A DNA stretch of 7,442 nt from an uncultured Alphaproteobacteria bacterium (GTDB taxonomy: Bacteria > Pseudomonadota > Alphaproteobacteria > CAAHEQ01 > UBA3637): the NCBI GenBank assembly GCA_947305835.1, contig CAMZEQ010000037.1, positions 1-7,442 of the forward strand, in the 5' to 3' direction. The notes beneath the pieces are model-generated. The model was not told the DNA's origin. It was given only the letters and a program-made list of their open reading frames with translations, and did not search any database. The position numbers and the translations under genes were made by a program. Shown here piece by piece: positions 1-5,719 of the stretch (position 1 is its first letter; each line of letters opens with the position of its first letter).

Positions 1-848
1 GTCCATTCATTATCCGCAAAAGAACATATCTTTGTGTCGCTGTTGTAAACACGCTGTGTGCCGCACTTACCACACTCTTCGGCCGTCGTGTTGATTGTGT
101 CCGTATCCGAACAAGAATAACAATAACCGTTCGAGCTGCGGAATTGATCAGATTCACATTCCCATTTCAAATAACAATAGCTGCCCGTTTTAATGCGCGG
201 CGTTTGTGCCACATCACACTTGGCACATTCCGTCGTATTTGCGGCAATGTTGGCGGGCGTTGAACATGCATAACACTTACCGCGATTGTCCTTAAAGCCC
301 AACACAGGTGTGGCATGCCCGCACGCATCTTGCGGTCCCGTCAGCGTACAGCATTCATTGTCCGCCGGACAAACAGGACGCCCGACTTCAGCACATGAAC
401 GACAAACTGTCCCGTTCAAATAATAACCTTCCGCACAGGTCAAAGGTGTACCGGAGGCAGCATCGCATGTGGCAACCTTATCCCCGCATGCTTTACACCC
501 CATGATGCCATCGCTGTATTGACCCGCCGAACAGGGCACACAGGCGCCGTCTTTGGCCTCGTACCCCGGCTCACATAAGCACACGCCCCAACGCTTTTCC
601 ATGTGCTCATCCGTGCAATCACCCGACACAATCTTAATCAGTTCGCATTCCAAAGTTTCACAAATGTGAACGTTAATAGAATGGACGCCTTGGGGATTGG
701 AAACTTTCCGTTTGCTTCTGAACAAACTGCCGCCGGCGTCCGCCGACAGCGCCGTGAAAAAGATCCCCACAAAGAGGCACAAATAACATACTGATTTAAT
801 TAAACAAAATCTGCCGAGGGGGGGGGTATTGGACACATCCGCATGCAT
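1..848 (-). CDS. Secreted cysteine-rich repeat protein, N-terminal 282 residues (partial at left edge)
   Basis: The reading frame is open for 282 codons from ATG 848-846 to the window edge, so the C-terminus is missing. The start is supported by AAGGAG (854-859) five bases upstream. Residues 1-18 are a short polar lead, 19-35 a hydrophobic core, and a signal peptidase I site is likely after ALSADA (about residue 38), so export from the cytoplasm is inferred. The rest holds 28 cysteines in about 220 residues, largely as CxxC pairs: C103/C106, C118/C121, C149/C152, C192/C195, C208/C211, C243/C246 and C259/C262. Pairs recur with 11-12 residues between them, and GY/GQY follows several. This recalls growth-factor-receptor-like or GCC2/GCC3-type disulfide repeats, but no family is assigned. 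An exported, disulfide-bonded surface or secreted protein is the best guess; ligand and function are unknown. By eye it is more GC-rich than the genes to its right, which may hint at separate ancestry. Confidence 0.85.
   Translation of the reverse strand, partial: MHADVSNTPPLGRFCLIKSVCYLCLFVGIFFTALSADAGGSLFRSKRKVSNPQGVHSINVHICETLECELIKIVSGDCTDEHMEKRWGVCLCEPGYEAKDGACVPCSAGQYSDGIMGCKACGDKVATCDAASGTPLTCAEGYYLNGTVCRSCAEVGRPVCPADNECCTLTGPQDACGHATPVLGFKDNRGKCYACSTPANIAANTTECAKCDVAQTPRIKTGSYCYLKWECESDQFRSSNGYCYSCSDTDTINTTAEECGKCGTQRVYNSDTKICSFADNEW
24..275 (-). repeat. Degenerate cysteine repeat within the secreted protein (about 51 residues per unit)
   Basis: Two successive units can be aligned by their cysteines. 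C192, C195, C208, C211, C225 have steps of 3, 13, 3 and 14; C243, C246, C259, C262, C275 have steps of 3, 13, 3 and 13. Both units begin C-Y-x-C-S and share C-x-K-C at the second pair. An earlier, looser copy is C103, C106, C118, C121. The repeat is seen at protein level only; the DNA of the units is clearly diverged. More units probably lie beyond the left edge. Confidence 0.6.
818..826. repeat. Nine-base G tract (C9 on the coding strand) at codons 8-11 of the cysteine-rich gene
   Basis: A run of nine G on the plus strand lies 20-30 bases inside the coding region, between the start codon and the hydrophobic core of the signal peptide. It encodes part of T-P-P-L. A change of one base would remove the downstream frame from ATG 848. 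A second ATG at 844-842, in another frame, would read into the gene if the tract held ten G. Tracts of this kind can be phase-variable contingency sites, but a single sequence cannot show variation. Confidence 0.6.
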
Positions 849-871
849 GAGCTCTCCTTTTCTTTTGCCCA

Positions 872-900
872 AATCTAACACTTTTTATCACCTAAGTCAA
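872..900 (-). promoter_or_regulatory. Sigma70-like promoter for the cysteine-rich gene
   Basis: On the minus strand there is a -35 box TTGACT (900-895), a 17-base spacer and a -10 box TAGATT (877-872). These match the consensus at 5/6 and 4/6 positions. Transcription would begin near 865, leaving a leader of about 17 bases that contains AAGGAG and then ATG 848. No equally good promoter was found on the plus strand for the kinase gene at 980, although TATAAA at 923-928 is a weak candidate -10. Confidence 0.55.
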
Positions 901-967
901 GCAGAAAAATCCAACAATTCTTTATAAAAATACTGGATTTTTATTCAATTTTTTGCTATCGTGGGGC

Positions 968-973
968 AAGGAG
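968..973 (+). promoter_or_regulatory. Ribosome binding site fixing the kinase start at 980
   Basis: AAGGAG lies six bases before ATG 980. The frame is open further upstream to a TTG at 953, but that codon has no ribosome binding site, and the P-loop strand begins directly after ATG 980 as expected for the fold. Confidence 0.75.
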
Positions 974-979
974 AAAAGT

Positions 980-1513
980 ATGCGTTATTCTGTGATTACG
1001 ATTTCGGGGCAGTTGGGCAGCGGTAAGTCTACCGTGGCAAAGTTGTTATCAGATAAGTTGGGCTGGATGATGTATTCAACCGGGCAAGCTCAGCGACTGA
1101 TTGCCAAAAAGTATGGTATTTCAACTTTGGAACTTAATCAGCGCGCGATTTCAGATAAATCCATCGACGATGAAATTGATGCTGTTTTTAAAAATCCGCC
1201 GTGGGGAGATCAACCCTGTGTGGTAGATAGTCGTTTGGCTTTTCATTTTTTGCCGGATTCTTTAAAGGTATGTTTGCGCGTGACGCCGGAGGTGGCCGCT
1301 GAAAGAATTTTTCGGGAAAATCGTGCTTTGGAAACTTATGATTCTGTGGCTCAGGCTCGGGACTATTTACAAAAAAGACGCCAATTGGAACAAGCGCACT
1401 TCATGAAAAATTATAATCTGGATATCGAGCGTAATGATTTGTTTGACTTAATTATTGATTCTTCTCGGTTAACACCGGATGAAATTTGTCAAAAAATTAT
1501 TCAATATCTTTAA
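980..1513 (+). CDS. Cytidylate kinase-like P-loop nucleotide kinase (short form)
   Basis: This 177-residue protein has the fold order of a small NMP kinase. The first strand runs into the Walker A loop GQLGSGKST (residues 10-18). A nucleotide-binding segment follows (STGQAQRLIAKKYG, 33-46), then a Walker B-like strand ending in VVDSRL (81-86), and a LID region rich in arginine (R112, R115, R133, R134). A conserved-looking tail has HFMKNYNLDIERNDLFD (140-156). By family knowledge this resembles the short, archaeal-type cytidylate kinase/Cytidylate_kin2 group rather than the longer bacterial Cmk of about 220 residues. The likely reaction is ATP-dependent phosphorylation of CMP/dCMP or a related nucleotide in the cytosol; the exact substrate is inferred. 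The gene stands alone on its strand and ends convergently against its neighbour. Adenylate kinase-like or other small-molecule kinases are the alternatives. Confidence 0.75.
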   Translation: MRYSVITISGQLGSGKSTVAKLLSDKLGWMMYSTGQAQRLIAKKYGISTLELNQRAISDKSIDDEIDAVFKNPPWGDQPCVVDSRLAFHFLPDSLKVCLRVTPEVAAERIFRENRALETYDSVAQARDYLQKRRQLEQAHFMKNYNLDIERNDLFDLIIDSSRLTPDEICQKIIQYL

Positions 1514-2265
1514 TCTCTTGTCCTTTGTTTTTTTTGCCGAATGCGCATCATCATGTCCATCATATGGCTTAATTGCGTGCGACGGATGAAATCGTTTTGA
1601 TCTTTGATTTCTTCACGTTCCCTGTCTGCCTCATAGAGTAAAGATCGAAAATTTTTGAGCAGATTTTGATCTTGCGGCAGATTTTTAAACTGATTTAAAA
1701 AATTTTTTAATCGCATCGGATTTTCCAAGATGGATAACAACATTCCTTTTTCGGAAGCATCCAGCACCTGAAACAGGTTCGTTAATAGAGTACGTGTGAT
1801 GCCGTCCATCGGAGGATCTGTTTCATCTCCGACTAAATTCAACAGTTGAACAAATTTTTGCGTTTCAGCAGATGTTTGTCTGTGTTGATTTTGTTGATGC
1901 AGACGTAAAACTTCCGTCAGTAAGGAAACGGGTGTGATTCTTTTCAGCGGAGCAAAACGAATTTGTGAACCTTCCTTTGATAGAACATCGACCATAAAAC
2001 GTTGATCTGATGGTTTCATTTGTAAAAAGGCTTGTTTTAAATCAGCAACACGATTGGGGTGGGCATCCAACAGGGCCAGACCTGTTTTTAAAATATCCAT
2101 TTGCTGTCCTAAACATAAGGCACATTTTTGGACATGGCGGGTTGAATCCATTCCCAAGAAAGTTGCATACTGTGTGCAATAAAAAGGCAATGTATCAGGC
2201 AAAAAAGACCTGACCGCCAAACAGGGGCAATTCGTGGGGCATAAATTTTCTTTTTCTTTCTGCAT
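1510..2265 (-). CDS. Unrecognised cytosolic protein with cysteine-rich N-terminus and helical body
   Basis: I do not recognise this 251-residue protein. ATG 2265-2263 is chosen because the cysteine motif starts just after it. The frame extends upstream to a GTG at 2391, but that extension is AT-rich, overlaps the likely promoter of the divergent gene and has no ribosome binding site. ATG 2265 also lacks a clear Shine-Dalgarno site, so the start is uncertain. Six cysteines lie in the first 51 residues (C9, C13, C15, C30, C48, C51), spaced CxxxCxC...C...CxxC, which could bind zinc or an iron-sulfur cluster. The rest looks alpha-helical and charged, with no signal peptide or membrane segment, and ends in a basic, Met-rich tail (MMDMMMRIRQKKQRTRD). 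Its stop codon overlaps that of the kinase gene. A TATAAA at 2290-2285 could be its -10 box, but no good -35 was seen. Confidence 0.7.
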   Translation of the reverse strand: MQKEKENLCPTNCPCLAVRSFLPDTLPFYCTQYATFLGMDSTRHVQKCALCLGQQMDILKTGLALLDAHPNRVADLKQAFLQMKPSDQRFMVDVLSKEGSQIRFAPLKRITPVSLLTEVLRLHQQNQHRQTSAETQKFVQLLNLVGDETDPPMDGITRTLLTNLFQVLDASEKGMLLSILENPMRLKNFLNQFKNLPQDQNLLKNFRSLLYEADREREEIKDQNDFIRRTQLSHMMDMMMRIRQKKQRTRD

Positions 2266-2334
2266 GATTGCACTGTGCCACACTTTTATAAAAAAATCAA
2301 TCCCTAAAAAAATTAAAAAAATGTAAAATTTATG

Positions 2335-2363
2335 TTGCTTTTTTTTTAAATAAGTTTTATAAC
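2335..2363 (+). promoter_or_regulatory. Sigma70-like promoter for the lipoprotein gene
   Basis: A -35 box TTGCTT (2335-2340), a 17-base spacer and a -10 box TATAAC (2358-2363, 5/6 consensus) lie in the AT-rich divergent gap. Transcription would start near 2370, giving a leader of about 39 bases. The leader contains a small inverted repeat, TGGTA/TACCA (2377-2381 and 2386-2390), just before the ribosome binding site; it may be incidental. Confidence 0.5.
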
Positions 2364-2396
2364 ACCTTTTGAAGTATGGTAATTGTACCACAAATT

Positions 2397-2403
2397 AAGG
2401 AGG
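2397..2403 (+). promoter_or_regulatory. Strong ribosome binding site fixing the lipoprotein start at 2409
   Basis: AAGGAGG is a near-perfect Shine-Dalgarno sequence five bases before ATG 2409. It decides this start over an in-frame ATG at 2376, which would add 11 residues in front of the signal peptide. Confidence 0.8.
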
Positions 2404-2408
2404 ATGAA

Positions 2409-3047
2409 ATGGACAAAAGATGGGTTATTTTATTGGGATGCGCCTTATTGGCCGGTTGTGTCAGCCATGAAACGGATTTGTACGGCGCCCAAGAAGAACG
2501 TGATGCAATGCTTTTAAATAAGCGCATGAAAGAGGGGTGTCAGTTTGTACGCAGTCAAGATGCTTATCGGGAATGTTTGTTGAATACTTATTATTCACAG
2601 TATCCGAAAGGTTATAAGACAGCTGAATTGGTGGATGGCGAACCGATTGCTATTGTGCGCGATCCTCATTCTTCTTATGTTGCATCAAGACAGGGGGCTG
2701 TAGCGCAAGTGGCACCGTTGCCGTCCACGGAACCGCGGATTATTCCGTATACAACCAGTGAGGTAACAACGGTGGATTCTACTTATACCCAAGATTATGT
2801 TGCGCCCCAACAGACAACCCTTGTCAAAACGCAAGAGATTGTAGCTGAGGTTCCTGTTGCTCAGCCCGTACCGGCTCCTGTCGTACAACCTATTGTAATG
2901 CCTCAACCTGTTGCAACACCGGCTCCTCAACAAGATCCGAGTTGGTGGTCGAATTATCAACAAACACGTGTTATAACACCGACGGTAACGGTGAAATGTC
3001 CGTGTGATGATCCCAATGATCCGTGTCCTCAATGCTATGAAAAATAG
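2409..3047 (+). CDS. Unrecognised lipoprotein with Pro/Val/Gln-rich stalk and four-cysteine tail
   Basis: This 212-residue protein opens with a lipoprotein signal (MDKRW, a hydrophobic run and lipobox LAGC at residues 14-17), so C17 should be lipidated. Val at +2 fits outer-membrane sorting. Residues 20-95 form a small polar domain with C44 and C56, which could pair as a disulfide. Residues about 98-178 are low-complexity and rich in P, V, Q, A and T (VPVAQPVPAPVVQP), resembling a flexible periplasmic spacer. The C-terminus is CPCDDPNDPCPQC (197-209), an unusual CxC-x6-CxxC cluster that could bind metal or be oxidised. I do not recognise a family. The gene lies 64 bases before pal, in the place where tolB normally sits, and may be co-expressed with it. 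A role in envelope integrity is only inferred from position. The stop is TAG. Confidence 0.8.
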   Translation: MDKRWVILLGCALLAGCVSHETDLYGAQEERDAMLLNKRMKEGCQFVRSQDAYRECLLNTYYSQYPKGYKTAELVDGEPIAIVRDPHSSYVASRQGAVAQVAPLPSTEPRIIPYTTSEVTTVDSTYTQDYVAPQQTTLVKTQEIVAEVPVAQPVPAPVVQPIVMPQPVATPAPQQDPSWWSNYQQTRVITPTVTVKCPCDDPNDPCPQCYEK

Positions 3048-3085
3048 GCGCGAACTATGGGTGAGAAAAGAATGTAATGTTAATT

Positions 3086-3091
3086 TATAAT
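3086..3091 (+). promoter_or_regulatory. Candidate -10 box for pal
   Basis: A perfect TATAAT lies 20 bases before the pal ATG, placing transcription start near 3098. The -35 region at the usual distance (around 3063-3068) matches consensus poorly, so this is either a weak or activator-dependent promoter, or chance in AT-rich DNA. The pal ribosome binding site is modest (AAAGGGAAAAA before ATG 3112). Confidence 0.35.
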
Positions 3092-3111
3092 ATTAAACTG
3101 AAAGGGAAAAA

Positions 3112-3603
3112 ATGAAAAAGATTTTATTATCAACTGTGTGTGCTTTGTTGGTGGCCGCTTGTTCTTCCGTTCAAAATGGTTCCGAAATTTATGGTAATGG
3201 GGCCGGCGGATGGAATGAAGATGTGAACATTTCTGATTTACAGGCGACGGCCAATACAAAGGCTTTTCGTAATCAAACACCGGATGTGGTGTATTTTGCT
3301 TTGAACAGCTCGGCATTGGATGCTTCGGCTAAGGCTGATTTGACCGCTCAGGCCGAATGGTTAAAAGCGCATCCGAAAGCTTTGGCACTTGTGGAAGGTC
3401 GTTGCGACGAACGCGGTACGCGTGAATACAACTTGGCGTTGGGTGATCGTCGTGCCAATATTGCACGCAGCTATTTGATCTCTAAAGGTGTGGAAGCTGC
3501 ACGCATTCGTACGATTTCTTATGGTAAAGACAAACCTGTCGTTTTGGGTTCGGATGAAGAGGCTTGGGCCAAAAATCGTTCCGCGACCACGGTTGCTTAT
3601 TAA
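3112..3603 (+). CDS. pal: Pal, peptidoglycan-associated outer-membrane lipoprotein
   Basis: Pal is anchored by lipid in the inner leaflet of the outer membrane and binds peptidoglycan through an OmpA-like domain. With TolQRAB it keeps the envelope layers together during division. The 163 residues include a signal and lipobox VAAC with lipidated C17, a short linker to about residue 55, and the OmpA-like domain (58-163). The signature EGRCDERGTREYNLALGDRRA region (95-115) holds D99 and R114, which by family knowledge contact the diaminopimelate of the peptide stem. The domain also has ISYGKDKP (135-142) and KNRSATTVAY at the end. Length is close to that of E. coli Pal. Gene order pal-cpoB-tilS-ftsH is typical of Alphaproteobacteria, but tolB is not directly upstream. 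Cys98 replaces the Ala/Thr seen in some homologues. Confidence 0.97.
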   Translation: MKKILLSTVCALLVAACSSVQNGSEIYGNGAGGWNEDVNISDLQATANTKAFRNQTPDVVYFALNSSALDASAKADLTAQAEWLKAHPKALALVEGRCDERGTREYNLALGDRRANIARSYLISKGVEAARIRTISYGKDKPVVLGSDEEAWAKNRSATTVAY

Positions 3604-3610
3604 AAAGAGC

Positions 3611-3638
3611 TTGACTTTTTCCTCCTGATGATTATGCT
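3611..3638 (+). promoter_or_regulatory. Candidate internal promoter for cpoB-tilS-ftsH
   Basis: A -35 box TTGACT (3611-3616, 5/6 consensus), a 16-base spacer and a -10 box TATGCT (3633-3638, 4/6) lie directly after the pal stop. The predicted start near 3645 falls inside the 3' arm of the overlapping hairpin. RNA made here would therefore lack the 5' arm and leave the cpoB ribosome binding site unpaired. Confidence 0.4.
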
Positions 3639-3657
3639 ATTCATCAGGGGGATTTTT
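3621..3657 (+). terminator. Hairpin plus T-run between pal and cpoB (terminator or attenuator)
   Basis: An 11-pair stem is formed by CCTCCTGATGA (3621-3631) and TCATCAGGGGG (3641-3651), with one G-U pair and a nine-base loop. It is followed by A and five T (3653-3657). This is the form of a rho-independent terminator, though the T-run is short. The 3' arm contains the only plausible cpoB ribosome binding site (GGGGGA, 3647-3652), so on read-through RNA the hairpin would also mask cpoB translation. Confidence 0.65.
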
Positions 3658-3659
3658 GT

Positions 3660-4448
3660 ATGAAAAGACAGGATATGTATTCAAAAATTTTATTAATTGT
3701 GTTGTGTTTGTTTTCTTTTTCTGTTCAGGCTGACCCTCAAACAGAAATGATGCAGGATAAATTGGATCGGTTAGAGGCTGAATTGGCTTTGGTTCAACGC
3801 AAAATTTATCAGCAACCGGTATCGGTATTATCGGATATATCCGTGAAACCCGCAAATATTGATGAATTGTATGCCCAAATTGATGCTCAAAATCAGGTTG
3901 TTCAAAATTTGACGGCGCAGGTGGAAGAATTGAATTATCGTTTAACGGGGTTATCGGATCAATTGAATCGAATGCAACAAGATACCGATTTTCGGTTTAA
4001 TCAGTTAACGGAAAATAAGATTCAAAAAATATCTGATTCAAAGGATGTAGCCGAACTTACAGTGGCAGATAAGGATGCTTATAATAAGGCTTATGAACTT
4101 TTAAAAAACGGTCAATATGAACAGGCTGAACAGGCTTTTTTGACCTTTATGGAAAAATATCCGAATTCTGAGTTGTTAGGCAATGCCAATTACTGGTTGG
4201 GAGAAAGTTATTATGCTCGGCAAAAATGGGCCGAAGCGGCAGGTTTATTTGCAGACGGTTTTACAAAATACAAGGACAATATTAAAGCGCCTGACAGTAT
4301 GTTTAAATTAGGTTTGACAATGAAGCAAATGGGTAAGACAAAGGAAGCTTGTACGGCTTTTAAAAATCTGACAACTGAATTTCAAAATTTGGCGGATCAT
4401 TTGAAGAAAAGGGTTGATCAGGAGGTTAAGGAATTGAAATGTCCCTGA
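3660..4448 (+). CDS. cpoB: CpoB (YbgF), periplasmic TPR coordinator of Tol-Pal and cell-wall synthesis
   Basis: CpoB links the Tol-Pal machine to penicillin-binding protein PBP1B/LpoB in E. coli; the role here is inferred by homology and gene order. The 262 residues match the E. coli length. A Sec signal peptide spans 1-24 with likely cleavage after SVQA. Residues about 27-50 and 67-118 are heptad-like, Leu- and Gln-rich segments expected to form the N-terminal coiled-coil trimer. Residues about 138-258 hold TPR-type helices (AYNKAYELLKNGQYEQAEQAF, NANYWLGESYYARQKWAEA, SMFKLGLTMKQMGKTKEA). ATG 3660 is used, seven bases after GGGGGA; an ATG five codons further in is less well placed. The gene ends in TGA and overlaps tilS by ten bases. 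Confidence 0.95.
   Translation: MKRQDMYSKILLIVLCLFSFSVQADPQTEMMQDKLDRLEAELALVQRKIYQQPVSVLSDISVKPANIDELYAQIDAQNQVVQNLTAQVEELNYRLTGLSDQLNRMQQDTDFRFNQLTENKIQKISDSKDVAELTVADKDAYNKAYELLKNGQYEQAEQAFLTFMEKYPNSELLGNANYWLGESYYARQKWAEAAGLFADGFTKYKDNIKAPDSMFKLGLTMKQMGKTKEACTAFKNLTTEFQNLADHLKKRVDQEVKELKCP
4420..4432 (+). promoter_or_regulatory. Ribosome binding site of tilS inside cpoB
   Basis: AGGAGG (4420-4425) and AAGGA (4428-4432) lie 13 and 6 bases before ATG 4439, both within the last codons of cpoB. The nearer one has the better spacing. The arrangement favours translational coupling of tilS to cpoB. Confidence 0.6.
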
Positions 4449-5719
4449 TCAAAAAATTAGATACTTGGTTACAAACGTATTTGCCGTCGAATATTCGACG
4501 GATAGCTGTGGCTGTATCAGGGGGGGCGGATAGCTTATGTTTGGTACATTTGTTAATCGGTTGGTGCCAAAAAAACGATGTTCGGTTGTTTGCCTTTACC
4601 GTGAATCACGGTTTGCGTCCTGAAGCATCTGATGAAGCAAAATCCGTTCATACTTTGTTAACGACGTGGGGTGTCAAACATCAGATTCTTTTATGGCGCG
4701 GCCCGAAACCCAAAACGCGATTGGAAGAGAAAGCCCGTCAGGCACGTTATGATTTAATGTATCGTGCTTGTAAGAAAAATAAAATCCAACATCTTTTTTT
4801 GGCACATCATATAGAGGATCAGGCAGAAACATTTTGGGCGCGGTTGGCTCATGGCAGCGGTGTGGACGGTTTATCGGCCATGGAATCGGTTTTGCCTTGG
4901 CACGAATGTTTTTTGATGCGGCCCTTGTTGTCTGAAAAAAAGGCGGATATAGTGTCCTATTTAAAAAGGAATCATATTCAATGGTTTGAAGATTCAATGA
5001 ATCAGGATGAGGTATATGAACGGGTACGTTGGCGTCAAAGACAAAAGACACTGACTGATTGGGGAATATCGCCCGAGGTTGTCGGTACTTTAACCAACAG
5101 AATTCAATCAGTCAAATATGCTCTTTCGTTTTATACGAAGAATTTCGTTCAAAATAACGTATTTTTATCCCCTTTAGGATACGCCTTTATCCAAAAATTG
5201 GCATGGGATATTATTCCTGAGGCTGTCCGGGTTCGTGTTTTGCAACAAATTTTGCCGATTTTATCCGGGGATGACAGGCTTGTTTCTTTGGAAGGATTGG
5301 AACGTTTACTTGCCGATAAACGTCTCAGCTTTACTTTTGCCGGCTGTCAATTTGTCAAGAATACAAAAGGATGGTACATTACAAAAGAACATCGGGAGCC
5401 GTTAAAAAAACAACCGATTTCTGTTTGCCGAATGACGCGGTGGGATCGTTTTGATATAATTTCTCCCTCGAAAAAAATGGTCATGCCTTTATCACCGGAC
5501 AAATATTTTAAAAATATTCCGAGTTTGATCCAAAAGGGATTTCCCCATTTGGTCGGAAAAATTCATTATTCTGTTGACAGCAGTTGTTTTTGTGGTATTT
5601 ATGTGCCCGGTATGCCGGTAATGACGCAAAAAGAACTTGAAAAAAAAGCGCTTTTGGACTATAAAAAAGGCGAACAGACGATTTTTGTTCATTTTAACCC
5701 AAGGAAAAATAATGCGTAA
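4439..5719 (+). CDS. tilS: TilS, tRNA(Ile)-lysidine synthetase
   Basis: TilS uses ATP and lysine to convert C34 of the tRNA-Ile CAU anticodon to lysidine, so that it reads AUA and is charged with isoleucine. The 426 residues are close to the E. coli length. The N-terminal PP-loop ATPase domain shows SGGADS (27-32), the VNHGLR segment (55-60, commonly VDHGLR), and AHHIEDQAET (122-131) followed by RLAHGSG. The middle and C-terminal parts are less conserved, as is usual. The PLSPDKYFKNIPSLIQKG region (about 350-370) fits the C-terminal tRNA-binding domain. The start overlaps cpoB and the end overlaps ftsH by eight bases. A run of seven G (4520-4526) encodes the invariant SGG of the PP-loop. It acts in the cytosol and is normally essential. 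Confidence 0.95.
   Translation: MSLIKKLDTWLQTYLPSNIRRIAVAVSGGADSLCLVHLLIGWCQKNDVRLFAFTVNHGLRPEASDEAKSVHTLLTTWGVKHQILLWRGPKPKTRLEEKARQARYDLMYRACKKNKIQHLFLAHHIEDQAETFWARLAHGSGVDGLSAMESVLPWHECFLMRPLLSEKKADIVSYLKRNHIQWFEDSMNQDEVYERVRWRQRQKTLTDWGISPEVVGTLTNRIQSVKYALSFYTKNFVQNNVFLSPLGYAFIQKLAWDIIPEAVRVRVLQQILPILSGDDRLVSLEGLERLLADKRLSFTFAGCQFVKNTKGWYITKEHREPLKKQPISVCRMTRWDRFDIISPSKKMVMPLSPDKYFKNIPSLIQKGFPHLVGKIHYSVDSSCFCGIYVPGMPVMTQKELEKKALLDYKKGEQTIFVHFNPRKNNA

Noticed and set aside
308..794. Short plus-strand open frames opposite the cysteine-rich gene
   Set aside because: The minus-strand frame is longer, has a promoter, ribosome binding site, signal peptide and regular cysteine pattern; the plus frames have none of these.
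2377..2390. TGGTA/TACCA inverted repeat in the leader of the lipoprotein gene as an operator or riboswitch
   Set aside because: A five-base repeat with a four-base loop in AT-rich DNA is too short to support a specific regulatory claim.
2266..2391. Extended N-terminus of the unknown minus-strand protein from GTG 2391, including a hydrophobic stretch
   Set aside because: The hydrophobic stretch comes from a T/A-rich intergenic region that holds the divergent promoter, and there is no ribosome binding site for it. It is not fully excluded because ATG 2265 also lacks a good site.
2685..3032. Open frame antisense to the lipoprotein gene, rich in Arg, Leu and Tyr
   Set aside because: Its composition simply mirrors the repetitive Pro/Val/Gln codons on the other strand, and no start signal was seen.
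3403..3408. Cys98 in the peptidoglycan-binding loop of Pal as a novelty
   Set aside because: From memory, Cys occurs at this position in other alphaproteobacterial Pal proteins, and the binding residues D99 and R114 are intact.
4520..4526. Seven-G run in tilS as a phase-variable tract
   Set aside because: It encodes the invariant Ser-Gly-Gly of the PP-loop in a normally essential enzyme, so the run is explained by protein constraint.
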